This document shows, one piece after another, positions 1 to 8,636 of a stretch of DNA of 64,000 bases. Every line of letters starts with the position of its first letter. Positions within the stretch are counted from its first letter, which is position 1. The notes beneath the pieces were generated by a model, which worked only from the letters and a program-made list of their open reading frames with translations, was not told the origin of the DNA and made no database searches. The DNA lies in assembly GCF_001463905.1 (NCBI RefSeq), contig NZ_BBWR01000012.1, positions 62,001-126,000 of the forward strand. The letters run 5' to 3'. Made by a program: the position numbers and the translations under genes. This DNA comes from Aureimonas frigidaquae (GTDB lineage: Bacteria; Pseudomonadota; Alphaproteobacteria; Rhizobiales; Rhizobiaceae).

Positions 1-76
1 AGATTACGATTGCGAAGCGGAGACTCTGCGCGTATCGCCTGCGGCCGTACGCCGCGTAAAAGGGGACGCCGCCATC

Positions 77-1192
77 ATGTCGATAGAAGCAAGTGCAGGC
101 TTCGGCCAGGCGATGCAGGTCCGGCGGTCTCCAGGCGAGATTCCGCTCTTCATCGCCGTGCTCATCTTCTCGCTCATCATCTGGGCGTTGCTCCTGGCGG
201 GCAGCCTGGGGCTGATTCTCATCTATGTGATCCTGATTGCGGTTTTCCTGTTCTGCGCGCAACTCGTCTATATCGTGCACCTGCGCGGCAATGCGGTGCT
301 GGCCGGGCCGGACCAGTTCCCGCAGATCTACGACCGTGTTGCCGAACTGTCGCGCAAGGCCGGCCTGCGCACGGTGCCGCGCACCTACCTCCTGCAGGCG
401 GACGGCGCCTTGAACGCCTTGGCGACCAAACTGTTCCGGGGGCAGTATGTCGTCCTCTACACCGATCTCCTGGAGGCTTGCGGCACCGACACCGTCGCCC
501 GGGACATGATCATCGGCCATGAGATCGGGCACTTGCGCTCGGGGCATCTGAACTGGTTCATCCTGACGGCCCCCGGGCGCTTCATGCCGTTCCTCGGCAC
601 GGCCTATTCGCGCGCCTGCGAATATACGTGCGACCGCTGGGGCGCCGCCCTGTGCGGCGACGAGGCCGGCGCGCGCCGGGGCCTTCTGGTGCTGGCCGGC
701 GGGCGGGCGCTGACCCGCGACATCAATGTCGAGGCCTATATCCGCCAGCAGCAGGACCTCGATACCGGCTGGATGACGATCGCCCGCTGGCTGTCGAACT
801 ATCCGCCCCTGTCCGCGCGCGTCGATGCGTTGACGGCGCCCTACGGGTCGATCCACCGTTCCGCCCGCGGACCGCTTCGCGCGGTGGCGATCATGCTGAC
901 CATCGTCGCACTAACCGTTGCCGTCCCCTACGGCATCGTCCAGGCATTGCCGCATATTCCGGCCCTGACCGGGCTCGTGGCGGGCAGTGGCATCCTGCCC
1001 GTCACGCCGGAGGCGGACACGCAGCCAGCCGATCTGGACGGCCTGATCACCGCCTGCCGGGAAGGCGACATGCAGGCCTGCGACGACCTCTATTACGCCG
1101 CGCCGGTGGACAGCGACGAGGAAGAGTTCGGAAACAGTTGCGGCGGCCGCGTCCCGGACAATACCCAACTCTGTGCGAATATGGACTTCTAG
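77..1192 (+). CDS. M48-family membrane zinc metallopeptidase with Cys-rich C-terminal tail
   Basis: This is a 371-aa membrane protein. The zinc motif HEIGH lies at residues 148-152 and the third ligand is probably Glu182 in RACEYTCDRWG, the usual M48 (HtpX/Ste24-like) layout. Two hydrophobic stretches (about 22-40 and 43-67) precede the catalytic domain and a third (about 267-285) follows it. After the last membrane span, the final 60 residues are acidic and carry spaced cysteines (CREGDMQAC, CGG, LC), which suggests a small disulfide-bonded domain outside the cytoplasm. Family members degrade damaged membrane or envelope proteins; the substrate here cannot be told. The ATG at 77 is the first in-frame start inside the window. 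The gene stands alone on this strand, and its upstream control region is mostly outside the window. Confidence 0.8.
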   Translation: MSIEASAGFGQAMQVRRSPGEIPLFIAVLIFSLIIWALLLAGSLGLILIYVILIAVFLFCAQLVYIVHLRGNAVLAGPDQFPQIYDRVAELSRKAGLRTVPRTYLLQADGALNALATKLFRGQYVVLYTDLLEACGTDTVARDMIIGHEIGHLRSGHLNWFILTAPGRFMPFLGTAYSRACEYTCDRWGAALCGDEAGARRGLLVLAGGRALTRDINVEAYIRQQQDLDTGWMTIARWLSNYPPLSARVDALTAPYGSIHRSARGPLRAVAIMLTIVALTVAVPYGIVQALPHIPALTGLVAGSGILPVTPEADTQPADLDGLITACREGDMQACDDLYYAAPVDSDEEEFGNSCGGRVPDNTQLCANMDF

Positions 1193-1273
1193 CCAGGCCC
1201 ATCGTCCTGCACGCGATCGCATCCGGGGCGCCCTGCCCTAGCTCCATGTGCAGGACGCGAGCGGGAGGGTGGT

Positions 1274-1942
1274 ATGATCCGCCAGGATGAGGATCTGGCA
1301 GACGGGCTGGCGGCGCTGGTCGCGCTGGACGCGCGGCTCGGACCCATCGCCGCCCAGGCGGGCGTGCTGCCACTGCGCAAGGGCCTGCAGGCGATGCCGG
1401 GGCTGATATCCGTCATGGTGGCGCAGCAGGTGTCACGGGCGAGCGCCGCGGCCATCTTCGAGCGGCTCGCCGGCCTGGTGGACCTGACCGACGCTGCCGC
1501 CATCCTGGCGCTGGACGATGCGCAATTCCGGCAGGCGGGACTGTCCCGCGCCAAGGAGCGGACGCTTCTGGCGATCGCCGCGGCGGTCATCACCGGCACG
1601 CTCGATTTCGAGCGCGTCGCGCAGGCGGAGGTGGCAGCCGCGCTGCGCGAGCTGACCGCCATTCCGGGCATCGGCCCCTGGACGGCGGAAAGCTATCTTC
1701 TCTTCTCGCTCGGCCACGCGGACGTCTTCCCCGCCGGCGACCTGGCGCTGCAGATTGCCGTGGCGGACGGGCTGGGGCTGGAGGGGCGCCCCTCGGACAA
1801 GGCGCTGCGCGCCATAGCGGAATTCTGGTCGCCCTACCGCTCCGTCGCGGCCCGGCTGTTCTGGGCCTATTACGCCACGATCACCCGGCGTGATGCCGCG
1901 CCGGCCGCAATGGCGGAAGGCTTCACAAAGCCGACACGATAG
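1274..1942 (+). CDS. DNA-3-methyladenine glycosylase II (AlkA-type HhH-GPD protein)
   Basis: A 222-aa enzyme of the HhH-GPD superfamily that removes alkylated bases in base-excision repair. The helix-hairpin-helix reads IPGIGPWTAES at about 130-140, and the catalytic aspartate is Asp156 in VFPAGDLALQ, at the usual distance. It lacks the long N-terminal domain of E. coli AlkA, which is common in alphaproteobacterial members. The sequence GGGAGGGTGG just before the ATG is a strong ribosome binding site and supports this start. No iron-sulfur cysteines are present at the C-terminus, which argues against an EndoIII/MutY type. It appears to be a single-gene unit. Confidence 0.85.
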   Translation: MIRQDEDLADGLAALVALDARLGPIAAQAGVLPLRKGLQAMPGLISVMVAQQVSRASAAAIFERLAGLVDLTDAAAILALDDAQFRQAGLSRAKERTLLAIAAAVITGTLDFERVAQAEVAAALRELTAIPGIGPWTAESYLLFSLGHADVFPAGDLALQIAVADGLGLEGRPSDKALRAIAEFWSPYRSVAARLFWAYYATITRRDAAPAAMAEGFTKPTR

Positions 1943-1998
1943 GCCACGATAGTGGTTGAGAAGATTTCGGGCATGAGCTTCGGCAGAGGAGACCCTCC

Positions 1999-2559
1999 TT
2001 GACGATCGCGGTGCATCCCGGCCTGACTCCGGCACTTGTTCTGAATGCCGATTTCAGGCCGCTCAGCTACTACCCTCTTTCCCTTTGGTCCTGGCAGGAC
2101 ACGATCAAGGCGGTCTTCCTGGACCGCGTCAACATCCTGGCCGAATACGACGTGGCCGTTCATTCGCCGTCCTTCTCGATGCGACTGCCCTCGGTCGTCT
2201 GCCTGAAGACCTACATCAAACCGGCACGGCACCCCGCCTTCACACGCTTCAACGTCTTCCTGCGCGATCGTTTCCAGTGCCAGTATTGTGGCTCGCCCCA
2301 CGACCTGACCTTCGATCACGTGATCCCGCGTTCGCGCGGGGGCCTGACGACATGGGACAATGTCGTGGCGGCCTGTTCGAGCTGCAACCTGCGCAAGGGC
2401 GGCCTCATGCCGCGGGATGCCGGCATGTTCCCGGCGCAGAAGCCCTACCAGCCCACCGTGCATGACCTGCACAATAACGGGCGCATGTTCCCGCCGAACC
2501 ATCTGCACGACAGTTGGCTCGACTATCTCTACTGGGATACCGAACTCGATCCGGAATAG
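1999..2559 (+). CDS. HNH endonuclease family protein
   Basis: A 186-aa protein with the HNH fold widespread in alphaproteobacteria. Zinc-binding pairs CQYC and CSSC flank the core DHVIPRSRGG and WDNVVAAC, followed by NLRKG. The N-terminal half, around VLNADFRPLSYYP, is typical of the housekeeping single-domain family rather than of restriction enzymes or homing nucleases. The start is TTG at 1999, preceded by AGAGGAGA; no in-frame ATG fits the family N-terminus better. The cellular role is not established, and there is no methyltransferase or phage gene nearby. The stop lies 3 bases from the convergent dsbB stop. Confidence 0.8.
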   Translation: MTIAVHPGLTPALVLNADFRPLSYYPLSLWSWQDTIKAVFLDRVNILAEYDVAVHSPSFSMRLPSVVCLKTYIKPARHPAFTRFNVFLRDRFQCQYCGSPHDLTFDHVIPRSRGGLTTWDNVVAACSSCNLRKGGLMPRDAGMFPAQKPYQPTVHDLHNNGRMFPPNHLHDSWLDYLYWDTELDPE

Positions 2560-2562
2560 GCG

Positions 2563-3069
2563 TTACCGGACGGGGCGCAGCGCCCCTCGAAAGGCCGCAA
2601 AGGCGATCAGGCCGGCAGCGATCACGTTCCAGCCGGCCATGGACAGGCCCAGGATGCGCAGGGCCGCTTCGCTGCAGGAGGGCGGGCGCACCGCATCGAG
2701 CGAACCGAGAAGATCGGTGGACGGGGCAAGGTTCGTGCTTACGGCGCAATCGGCCGGGCCAGGCCAGAAGCTCCACTCGACACCCGCATGGTAGACGCCG
2801 ATCGCCAGGGTCCAGAGCATCAACACGCCGATCACGCCCAGGAGCACACGCACCAGCGCCGGTGGCAGTCGCAGCGCCACGGCGGCGATGGCGCCCAGTC
2901 CAACGGCAAGCCCGATGTAATAGGCCGTCCGCTGTTCCAGGCACAGAGCGCAGGGCATGTAGCCGCCGACATGCTGGAACAGGAGTGCGGTGCCCACGAC
3001 GATGCCCATACCCAAGGTCAGGGCCACCGCCAGCGGCCCCTGGCCGCGCCAGCCATCGCTTGCCGACAT
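2563..3069 (-). CDS. dsbB: Disulfide bond formation protein B (DsbB)
   Basis: A 168-aa inner-membrane protein with four hydrophobic segments, which passes electrons from the periplasmic thiol oxidase DsbA to quinone. The quinone-side cysteine pair is Cys40-Cys43 (CALC) after the first span. The second periplasmic pair is Cys108 and Cys132, in the loop before the last span. The frame could extend 21 codons upstream, but the ATG at 3069 fits the family N-terminus. No dsbA is visible here. It lies downstream of the SOD gene on the same strand with a hairpin between them, so it may be a separate unit. Confidence 0.88.
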   Translation of the reverse strand: MSASDGWRGQGPLAVALTLGMGIVVGTALLFQHVGGYMPCALCLEQRTAYYIGLAVGLGAIAAVALRLPPALVRVLLGVIGVLMLWTLAIGVYHAGVEWSFWPGPADCAVSTNLAPSTDLLGSLDAVRPPSCSEAALRILGLSMAGWNVIAAGLIAFAAFRGALRPVR

Positions 3070-3120
3070 GAAACGCTCCGCTCCGTTAATACGGCCAAGC
3101 GCCTTACAGGATTTTACGAG

Positions 3121-3159
3121 CCGGCGAAACACCCGCCTGTCGGGAGGGTGTTTCGCCGG
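3121..3159. terminator. Hairpin between the SOD gene and dsbB, possible terminator
   Basis: Perfect 14-base arms CCGGCGAAACACCC (3121-3134) and GGGTGTTTCGCCGG (3146-3159) enclose an 11-base loop just after the SOD stop. In the direction of the SOD transcript no clear U-run follows the stem. It may be a weak terminator or an mRNA-end stabilising structure. Confidence 0.45.
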
Positions 3160-3168
3160 GTTTGCCCG

Positions 3169-3894
3169 TTACGGCGTGTCGTTCAACGCGGCGTCGTAGC
3201 GCTCCGACACGGCGTTCCAGTTCACCACGCCCCACCAGGCGTCGAGATACTCGGCCCGGCGGTTGTTGTGCTTGAGGTAATAGGCGTGCTCCCACACATC
3301 GTTGCCCAGAAGCGGCGTGCCGCGCGTCTCGGCCACGTCCATGAGCGGGTTGTCCTGGTTCGGCGTGGAGGTGATCTCCAGCTCGTTCTCGTCATTGACG
3401 ATCAGCCAGACCCAGCCGGAGCCGAACTGAGCCGCACCGGCCTTGTTGAACGCGGCCTGGAAATCGTCCATCGAGCCGTAGACGCTCTCGATCGCGGCGG
3501 CCAGTTCGGCCGAGGGCTCCCCGGATTCGTCGGGGGCGATCATCGTTTCCCAGAAGAACGTGTGGTTCCAGTGCCCGCCTGCATTGTTGCGCACGGCCGG
3601 CGGATAGGTTCCGGCCGACGCCACGAACTCTTCCAGCGTCACATCGGCGAGCGCGGAATCGGCTTCCACCGCCGCGTTCAAATTGTCGACATAAGCCTGG
3701 TGATGCTTGTCGTGATGCAGCTCCATCGTCTGTGCGTCGATCACCGGTTCGAGGGCATCGAAGGCATAGGGAAGCTCAGCCAGCGTGAAGGGTCCGGCCG
3801 CCTCCGCAGCCTGGTTCTGCGCCATTGCCGAGCCTGCCGAGCCGGCCAGTATCATCGCCAGTCCCATGGCCGTTGCCGTGCGTGTCGTGAACAT
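3169..3894 (-). CDS. Exported Fe/Mn superoxide dismutase
   Basis: A 241-aa protein that converts superoxide to hydrogen peroxide and oxygen. Metal ligands are visible in ELHHDKHHQAY, GGHWNHTFFW and DVWEHAYYL. The GGHWNH context together with NQDNPLM is closer to the Mn-type or cambialistic pattern than to classical Fe-SOD. The first 25 residues form a Sec signal peptide (basic start, hydrophobic GLAMILAGSAGSA, cleavage after AMA), so this enzyme is probably periplasmic. The frame stays open 56 codons further upstream, but that part has no family similarity, and the ATG at 3894 begins the signal peptide with AGGAAAGGCGAG before it. It diverges from the phytochrome operon across 196 bases. Confidence 0.9.
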   Translation of the reverse strand: MFTTRTATAMGLAMILAGSAGSAMAQNQAAEAAGPFTLAELPYAFDALEPVIDAQTMELHHDKHHQAYVDNLNAAVEADSALADVTLEEFVASAGTYPPAVRNNAGGHWNHTFFWETMIAPDESGEPSAELAAAIESVYGSMDDFQAAFNKAGAAQFGSGWVWLIVNDENELEITSTPNQDNPLMDVAETRGTPLLGNDVWEHAYYLKHNNRRAEYLDAWWGVVNWNAVSERYDAALNDTP

Positions 3895-4090
3895 ATCTCG
3901 CCTTTCCTGTTGCCTGTCGGCACCCGATGGTAGGGCGTAGGCCCGGCGATCAACCCGCCTCCGCCATTCACCGGGACAGTTTGCCGCAGGCAGGGCAAAG
4001 GTCGTGGGGGCGTTGTTTCCATGCAGGGCAGATTGTTGGCTTGGCATGGATCGGCGTTGCACCTAAGTGTGACCGAAAGGACGGTGGCGC

Positions 4091-6358
4091 ATGGTCGAAA
4101 TCAGTCAGGATGCCCATGTACCGGGGATGAGTTCGTCCTTTGCAGACGCGTGTGCGCGCGAACCGATCCATATTCCCGGGAGCATCCAGCCGCACGGCTT
4201 CCTTCTGGTTATCGATGAGGAACAGTCCCGGATCGTCCAGGCCAGCGTCAATGCGGAAGGGCTTCTGGGCCGGCCCATAGCCGATATCCTCGGAGCCCGC
4301 CTGACAGACCTCTTGCCCGACATCGCCGAGGCCATCGCAGGCGACGGCCTGGCGGATGACAGCAGCAGAGGCGCGGCGCCGACCTCTCCGCAGGGGCTGG
4401 GGCGGGTGGACTGCAACGGCCACAGCTTCGAGGCCTTGGTCCATCGGCAGGGTGATAGACTGCTGGTGGAACTGGAGGAAACCGATCCGGAGGCCGCCAC
4501 CGGAACGCTCGACGCGCTCTATCCGCGCATCCGTGCCTTCGTCGAAGACAGCCAGTCGCTCCCCACGCTCGATGCGCTGAACGCACAGGCGGCGCGGGTG
4601 GTCCGGGACCTGACGGGCTTCGACCGCGTGCTGGTCTATCGGTTCGATCCGCAGTGGAACGGAACCGTGATCGCCGAGGATCGCAACGACCGCCTCCCCT
4701 CCTATCTAGACCTGCGCTTTCCGGCGGCCGACATTCCCGCCCAGGCGCGGGAGCTCTACCGGCTGAACCGGCTGCGCATCATTCCCGACGCCGCCTACAA
4801 GCCGGTTCCCCTGGTGCCCGAGCAGGACCCATCGACCGGCGCCGCCACCGATCTGAGCTTCTCGGCCCTGCGCAGCGTTTCGCCCGTCCATGTGGAATAT
4901 ATGCGCAACATGGGCACGCCGGCTTCCATGTCGATTTCGATCGTGGAGGATGGCCGGCTCTGGGGCCTCATCTCCTGCCACAATGCCACGCCCCGTCGGG
5001 TCCCGGCGCATGTGCGCACGGCCTGCGACTTTCTCGGCCAGGTCGTCGCCATGCAGATCGGCGCGCGCCTGCGCAGCGATGAGACGGCGCAGCGTGTCGC
5101 CCGCCATACCATCGAATCCCGGCTTCTGGCGCATATGTCGAACGAGCCGCATTACGCGGTGGGGCTGACACGCTCGCCGGCCGATCTTCTGGCGCTGACC
5201 GACGCGGCGGGCGCGGCCGTCATCGGACCCGATATCATGGAACGGGTGGGTGAGACCCCGTCCGAAGACGCCATCCAGGAAATCGCGGACTGGCTCTTCC
5301 GCACCCAATCGCACGATGATGTCTTTGCGACCGATCATCTGGCAGCGGACGTGCCGCGCGCCGGTGCGTTGGCTGAGACGGCTTCAGGCCTGATGGCCAT
5401 TTCGGTGTCGCAGCTCCATCCGAGCTACGTGCTCTGGTTCCGCCCCGAGCTCGTGCAGACGGTGCGCTGGGGCGGCGATCCGCGCAAGACCGCGACCGAC
5501 CGGCTCAATCCGCGCCAGAGCTTCGAATTGTGGAAGGAAACCGTGCATCAGCGCAGCGCGCCCTGGACGCCGGCGCAGAAGGCCGCCGGGGCAAGCCTGC
5601 GCAACGCCATCGTGGGCATTGTCATGCGCAAGGCCGAAGAGATGGCCGGGCTGACCGAGGAGCTGAAGCGCAGCAATCGCGAGCTCGAGGCTTTCTCCTA
5701 CTCCATCAGCCACGATCTGCGCGCGCCCTTCCGCCATATCGTCGGCTTCGGCGAACTCCTGAAGGAATCTCCCTCCCTGGCGGGCGACGAGCGCGCCGGG
5801 CGCTATGTGGACACCATCATCGATGCGGCCATCTCGGCGGGACGCCTGGTGGATGATCTCCTCGGCTTTTCGCAGATGGGCCGCTCCAAGCTCGTGCCCA
5901 TCCCCGTGGACATGAACCGCCTGGTGGCGGAGGTCATGCGCATGCTGCGGCCCGAGCTCGTCGACCGGCAGATCACATTCGATGTCGCCCCGCTTCCCGC
6001 TGCCACGGCCGATCCGACCTTCCTGCGCGCCGTCTGGCAGAACCTGATCGGCAATGCCATCAAATACAGCCGCAAGACGGACCCGACCCGGATCACCATC
6101 GGCGCGGAGTCCGGTGAAAACGAAGATGTCTATTTCGTGCGCGATGACGGCGTGGGCTTCGACATGGATTACGTCGACAAGCTCTTCGGCGTCTTCCAGC
6201 GCCTGCATCGCATCGAAGATTACGAGGGCAGCGGAATCGGCCTTGCCAATGTCCGCCGCGTCATAGACCGCCACGGCGGACGGACCTGGGCGCATGGCGC
6301 GCCCGGGCAAGGTGCCACCTTTTACTTCTCGCTTCCCCGACGCCTGGAGCAGAACTGA
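4091..6358 (+). CDS. bphP: Bacteriophytochrome sensor histidine kinase
   Basis: A 755-aa red/far-red photoreceptor. An N-terminal PAS domain (about 20-120) carries the probable biliverdin cysteine, Cys21, just before REPIHIPGSIQPHG. The GAF domain (about 145-310) has the chromophore-site ADIPAQARELY motif. The PHY domain (about 325-505) has the tongue motif PRQSF. The kinase core follows, with phosphoacceptor His541 in SISHDLRAP, N-box NLIGNAIKYS, then DDGVGFD and GSGIGLANV. This is the canonical PAS-GAF-PHY-HisKA-HATPase order. No haem oxygenase gene for biliverdin supply is present in the window. It is the first gene of a four-gene overlapping operon and its stop shares bases with the next ATG. 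AAAGGACGGTGG precedes the start. Confidence 0.95.
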   Translation: MVEISQDAHVPGMSSSFADACAREPIHIPGSIQPHGFLLVIDEEQSRIVQASVNAEGLLGRPIADILGARLTDLLPDIAEAIAGDGLADDSSRGAAPTSPQGLGRVDCNGHSFEALVHRQGDRLLVELEETDPEAATGTLDALYPRIRAFVEDSQSLPTLDALNAQAARVVRDLTGFDRVLVYRFDPQWNGTVIAEDRNDRLPSYLDLRFPAADIPAQARELYRLNRLRIIPDAAYKPVPLVPEQDPSTGAATDLSFSALRSVSPVHVEYMRNMGTPASMSISIVEDGRLWGLISCHNATPRRVPAHVRTACDFLGQVVAMQIGARLRSDETAQRVARHTIESRLLAHMSNEPHYAVGLTRSPADLLALTDAAGAAVIGPDIMERVGETPSEDAIQEIADWLFRTQSHDDVFATDHLAADVPRAGALAETASGLMAISVSQLHPSYVLWFRPELVQTVRWGGDPRKTATDRLNPRQSFELWKETVHQRSAPWTPAQKAAGASLRNAIVGIVMRKAEEMAGLTEELKRSNRELEAFSYSISHDLRAPFRHIVGFGELLKESPSLAGDERAGRYVDTIIDAAISAGRLVDDLLGFSQMGRSKLVPIPVDMNRLVAEVMRMLRPELVDRQITFDVAPLPAATADPTFLRAVWQNLIGNAIKYSRKTDPTRITIGAESGENEDVYFVRDDGVGFDMDYVDKLFGVFQRLHRIEDYEGSGIGLANVRRVIDRHGGRTWAHGAPGQGATFYFSLPRRLEQN

Positions 6359-6831
6359 TGCCCGACATCAAGCCGATCCTTCTTGTCGAAGACAATCCGA
6401 ACGATCTGGAACTGACCCTGCACGCGCTGGAACGCAGCCTCCTGGCCAATGAGGTCGTGGTGGCGCGGGATGGGGCGGAGGCGATCGACTGGCTCAAATC
6501 CCGCGGTGCGCATGTCAACCGGTCCGACGGCGATCCGGCGGTCGTGCTCCTGGACCTGAAGCTGCCCAAGCTCGACGGTCTGCAGGTGCTGGAGATGATT
6601 AAGACGGACACGGAGCTGCGCCACGTGCCCGTCGTCATGCTGACCGCCTCCAAGGAGGAAAGCGATCTCGTGCACAGCTATTCGCTCGGGGTCAACGCCT
6701 TCGTGGTAAAGCCGGTCGACTTCAAGGAATTCTTCAAGGCGATCCAGGACGTCGGCGTCTTCTGGGCGATCCTCAACGAGCCGCACCCGCCGCGGCCGCG
6801 CCAGACGCCCATGAAAGTCACCGAAGCATGA
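6358..6831 (+). CDS. Phytochrome-associated response regulator (single REC domain)
   Basis: A 157-aa REC domain with no output domain. The acidic pocket is LLVEDNPNDLE, the phosphoacceptor is Asp66 in VVLLDLKLPK, and the switch and lysine positions are LTASKEE and FVVKPVD. It resembles the Rcp1/BphR regulators that receive phosphate from phytochrome kinases. The ATG overlaps the bphP stop, so translation is probably coupled and BphP is the likely partner. A short basic C-terminal tail follows the domain. Output must run through another protein, and the neighbouring HWE kinase and second REC are obvious candidates. Confidence 0.9.
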   Translation: MPDIKPILLVEDNPNDLELTLHALERSLLANEVVVARDGAEAIDWLKSRGAHVNRSDGDPAVVLLDLKLPKLDGLQVLEMIKTDTELRHVPVVMLTASKEESDLVHSYSLGVNAFVVKPVDFKEFFKAIQDVGVFWAILNEPHPPRPRQTPMKVTEA

Positions 6832-8264
6832 TTCTGGACGGCCATCCGACGCGAATCCTGAACCTGGAGGACAGCGACCTCGACGCCGCGCTGATCGAAG
6901 AGCATCTGCGGCTGGCCGGTATCCGCTTTGCCATCGATCGCGTCTGGGACCGGGAGCATTTCCTGGCCGCCCTGAAAGAAGGCACCTACGATCTGATTTT
7001 GGCCGATTACCGGCTGCCCTCCTTCGACGGCCTGGCCGCGCTGGAGCTTGCCCGCCTCCATGCCCCCAAGCTGCCCTTCATCTTCGTGTCGGCGACGCTG
7101 GGCGAGGAAATCGCCATCGAGGCGCTGAAACAGGGCGCGACGGACTATGTGATCAAGTCGCGGCTCGGCCGGCTCGGGGCCTGTGTGGCCCGCGCCCTTC
7201 GTGAGAGCGAGGATCGGCTGGCCCGCGGTGTCGCCGAGGATGAATCCGCCCAGACACGCAAGCGGCTGAGCGCCGCACTGACGGTCGCCAAGATCGGGAC
7301 CTTCGAATGGAACCTCCAGGACGACACCGTCCTTCTGGATCCGCGCTCCATGGAGATCCTTGGCCTGGACGGCCCCGTCCTGCGAACGGTGGAAGAGCTC
7401 AAGACGATCATCCGCCCGGAGGATGCGCCCCGCGCGCGCGATGCCGCCCGCTCGGCGCGCGCCGCCCGCACCCGCTACGAGGTCGAGTTCCGCATCGAGC
7501 ATCAGCGCGGTTTGACACGGGACATCGCCCTTGTCTGCGACTGGTTCGGAGCGCCGGGCACGGCGGAGGAACGGGGGATCGGCGTCCTGCAGGACATCAC
7601 CGATCGCAAGGCGGCCGAGTTGAAGCAGGCCCTGGTGGTGCGCGAGCTGCACCACCGGGTCAAGAACAGCCTGTCCACCGTCCAGTCGGTCATCAACTTC
7701 ACGCTCAAGACCTCTCCGGACATGCGCAGCTTCGGCGACGGCATCTCGGCGCGGATCGCATCGCTCGCCCGCAGCCATGCGCTCCTGACCAATGATCAGT
7801 GGCAGGGGGTGCTGCTGCGGGAGGTCTTCACCTCGGAACTCGCACCCTATGATGACGGTTCACGCGTAACCATGGACGGACCGTCGATCTACCTGCCCTC
7901 GGATCTTGCCGTATCTTTCGCCATGGCGGTCCATGAGCTGGCGACCAACGCCGCCAAGCACGGAGCCCTGTCCGTGCGCCACGGCAAGGTCGATATCCGC
8001 TGGAGCATCGAGCGGGAGGAGGATGGTGACATGCTGAGCATCGTCTGGGCGGAAAGCAACGGACCGCCGATCCTGTCCGCGCCGACGCGCAAGGGCTTCG
8101 GCTCGACCCTTCTGGAACGGCTCCTGGCCATGCAGGTCGGCGGCTCGGTCACCTCGGAACTTCCGCGTGATGGCGCGAAGGTCGTGATCCGCGCGCCGCT
8201 GGCGGCCGCCGGGGCCGCGACGCCCTCGCCCATGGGCGATGCCCAGACTGAGGCCGCCGGATGA
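6828..8264 (+). CDS. Hybrid REC-PAS-HWE sensor histidine kinase
   Basis: A 478-aa soluble kinase with a receiver domain at its N-terminus (phosphoacceptor Asp60 in LILADYRLPSFDG), a PAS/PAC region (about 140-265) and an HWE/HisKA_2 kinase. The phosphoacceptor is in ELHHRVKNSL, most likely His276. The family's Trp-x-Glu signature appears as VWAES near the C-terminus, and the ATPase region has HELATNAAKHGAL and KGFGSTLLERLL. HWE kinases are common in Rhizobiales light and general-stress pathways. An N-terminal REC suggests that its activity is set by phosphorylation from BphP or another kinase. It overlaps the previous gene by 4 bases. Confidence 0.9.
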   Translation: MILDGHPTRILNLEDSDLDAALIEEHLRLAGIRFAIDRVWDREHFLAALKEGTYDLILADYRLPSFDGLAALELARLHAPKLPFIFVSATLGEEIAIEALKQGATDYVIKSRLGRLGACVARALRESEDRLARGVAEDESAQTRKRLSAALTVAKIGTFEWNLQDDTVLLDPRSMEILGLDGPVLRTVEELKTIIRPEDAPRARDAARSARAARTRYEVEFRIEHQRGLTRDIALVCDWFGAPGTAEERGIGVLQDITDRKAAELKQALVVRELHHRVKNSLSTVQSVINFTLKTSPDMRSFGDGISARIASLARSHALLTNDQWQGVLLREVFTSELAPYDDGSRVTMDGPSIYLPSDLAVSFAMAVHELATNAAKHGALSVRHGKVDIRWSIEREEDGDMLSIVWAESNGPPILSAPTRKGFGSTLLERLLAMQVGGSVTSELPRDGAKVVIRAPLAAAGAATPSPMGDAQTEAAG

Positions 8265-8632
8265 ACCCGCCCTGGTCCGGCAAGCGCGTTCTGGTGGCGG
8301 AAGACAATCCCCTGGTGGCCATGGACATCGAGGACTGCCTGATCGCCGCCGGCTTCCAGGTGGTCGGGCCGGTGGCCCGCGCGCAGGACGCGCTGACGCG
8401 ATGCGCCAACGGCCTGATCGATGCGGCCGTGCTCGACTTCAACCTGCATGGCGGCCCCGTCACGCCGGTGATCGAGCTCTTGTGGGAGCGGTCCGTCCCC
8501 TTCGTGATCTATACGGGGGCCGGCGTGCCGGAGGATATCAGCGCCCGCTTCCCGGGCATGATCGTCTGCATAAAGCCCGTCGCGCCCGAGATGCTGGTGC
8601 TGGAGCTCACAAAGGCGCATCAGGCACGGTGA
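8261..8632 (+). CDS. Single-domain response regulator (REC) paired with the HWE kinase
   Basis: A 123-aa stand-alone receiver. The acidic pocket is LVAEDNPLVAMD, the phosphoacceptor is Asp59 in AVLDFNLHGG, and the lysine is in VCIKPV. The D-F-N-L-x-G context is typical of receivers that partner HWE kinases. No DNA-binding domain follows, so this is a phosphate sink, shuttle or protein-interaction output. It overlaps the HWE kinase gene by 4 bases and closes the four-gene operon. Its stop is 4 bases from the convergent xthA stop. Confidence 0.88.
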   Translation: MNPPWSGKRVLVAEDNPLVAMDIEDCLIAAGFQVVGPVARAQDALTRCANGLIDAAVLDFNLHGGPVTPVIELLWERSVPFVIYTGAGVPEDISARFPGMIVCIKPVAPEMLVLELTKAHQAR

Positions 8633-8636
8633 GCGG

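Noticed and set aside
4021-4090. A possible sigma-54 promoter before bphP (TTGGCATGG...TTGCA)
   Set aside because: The distance between the GG and GC elements is 4 bases too long for RpoN.
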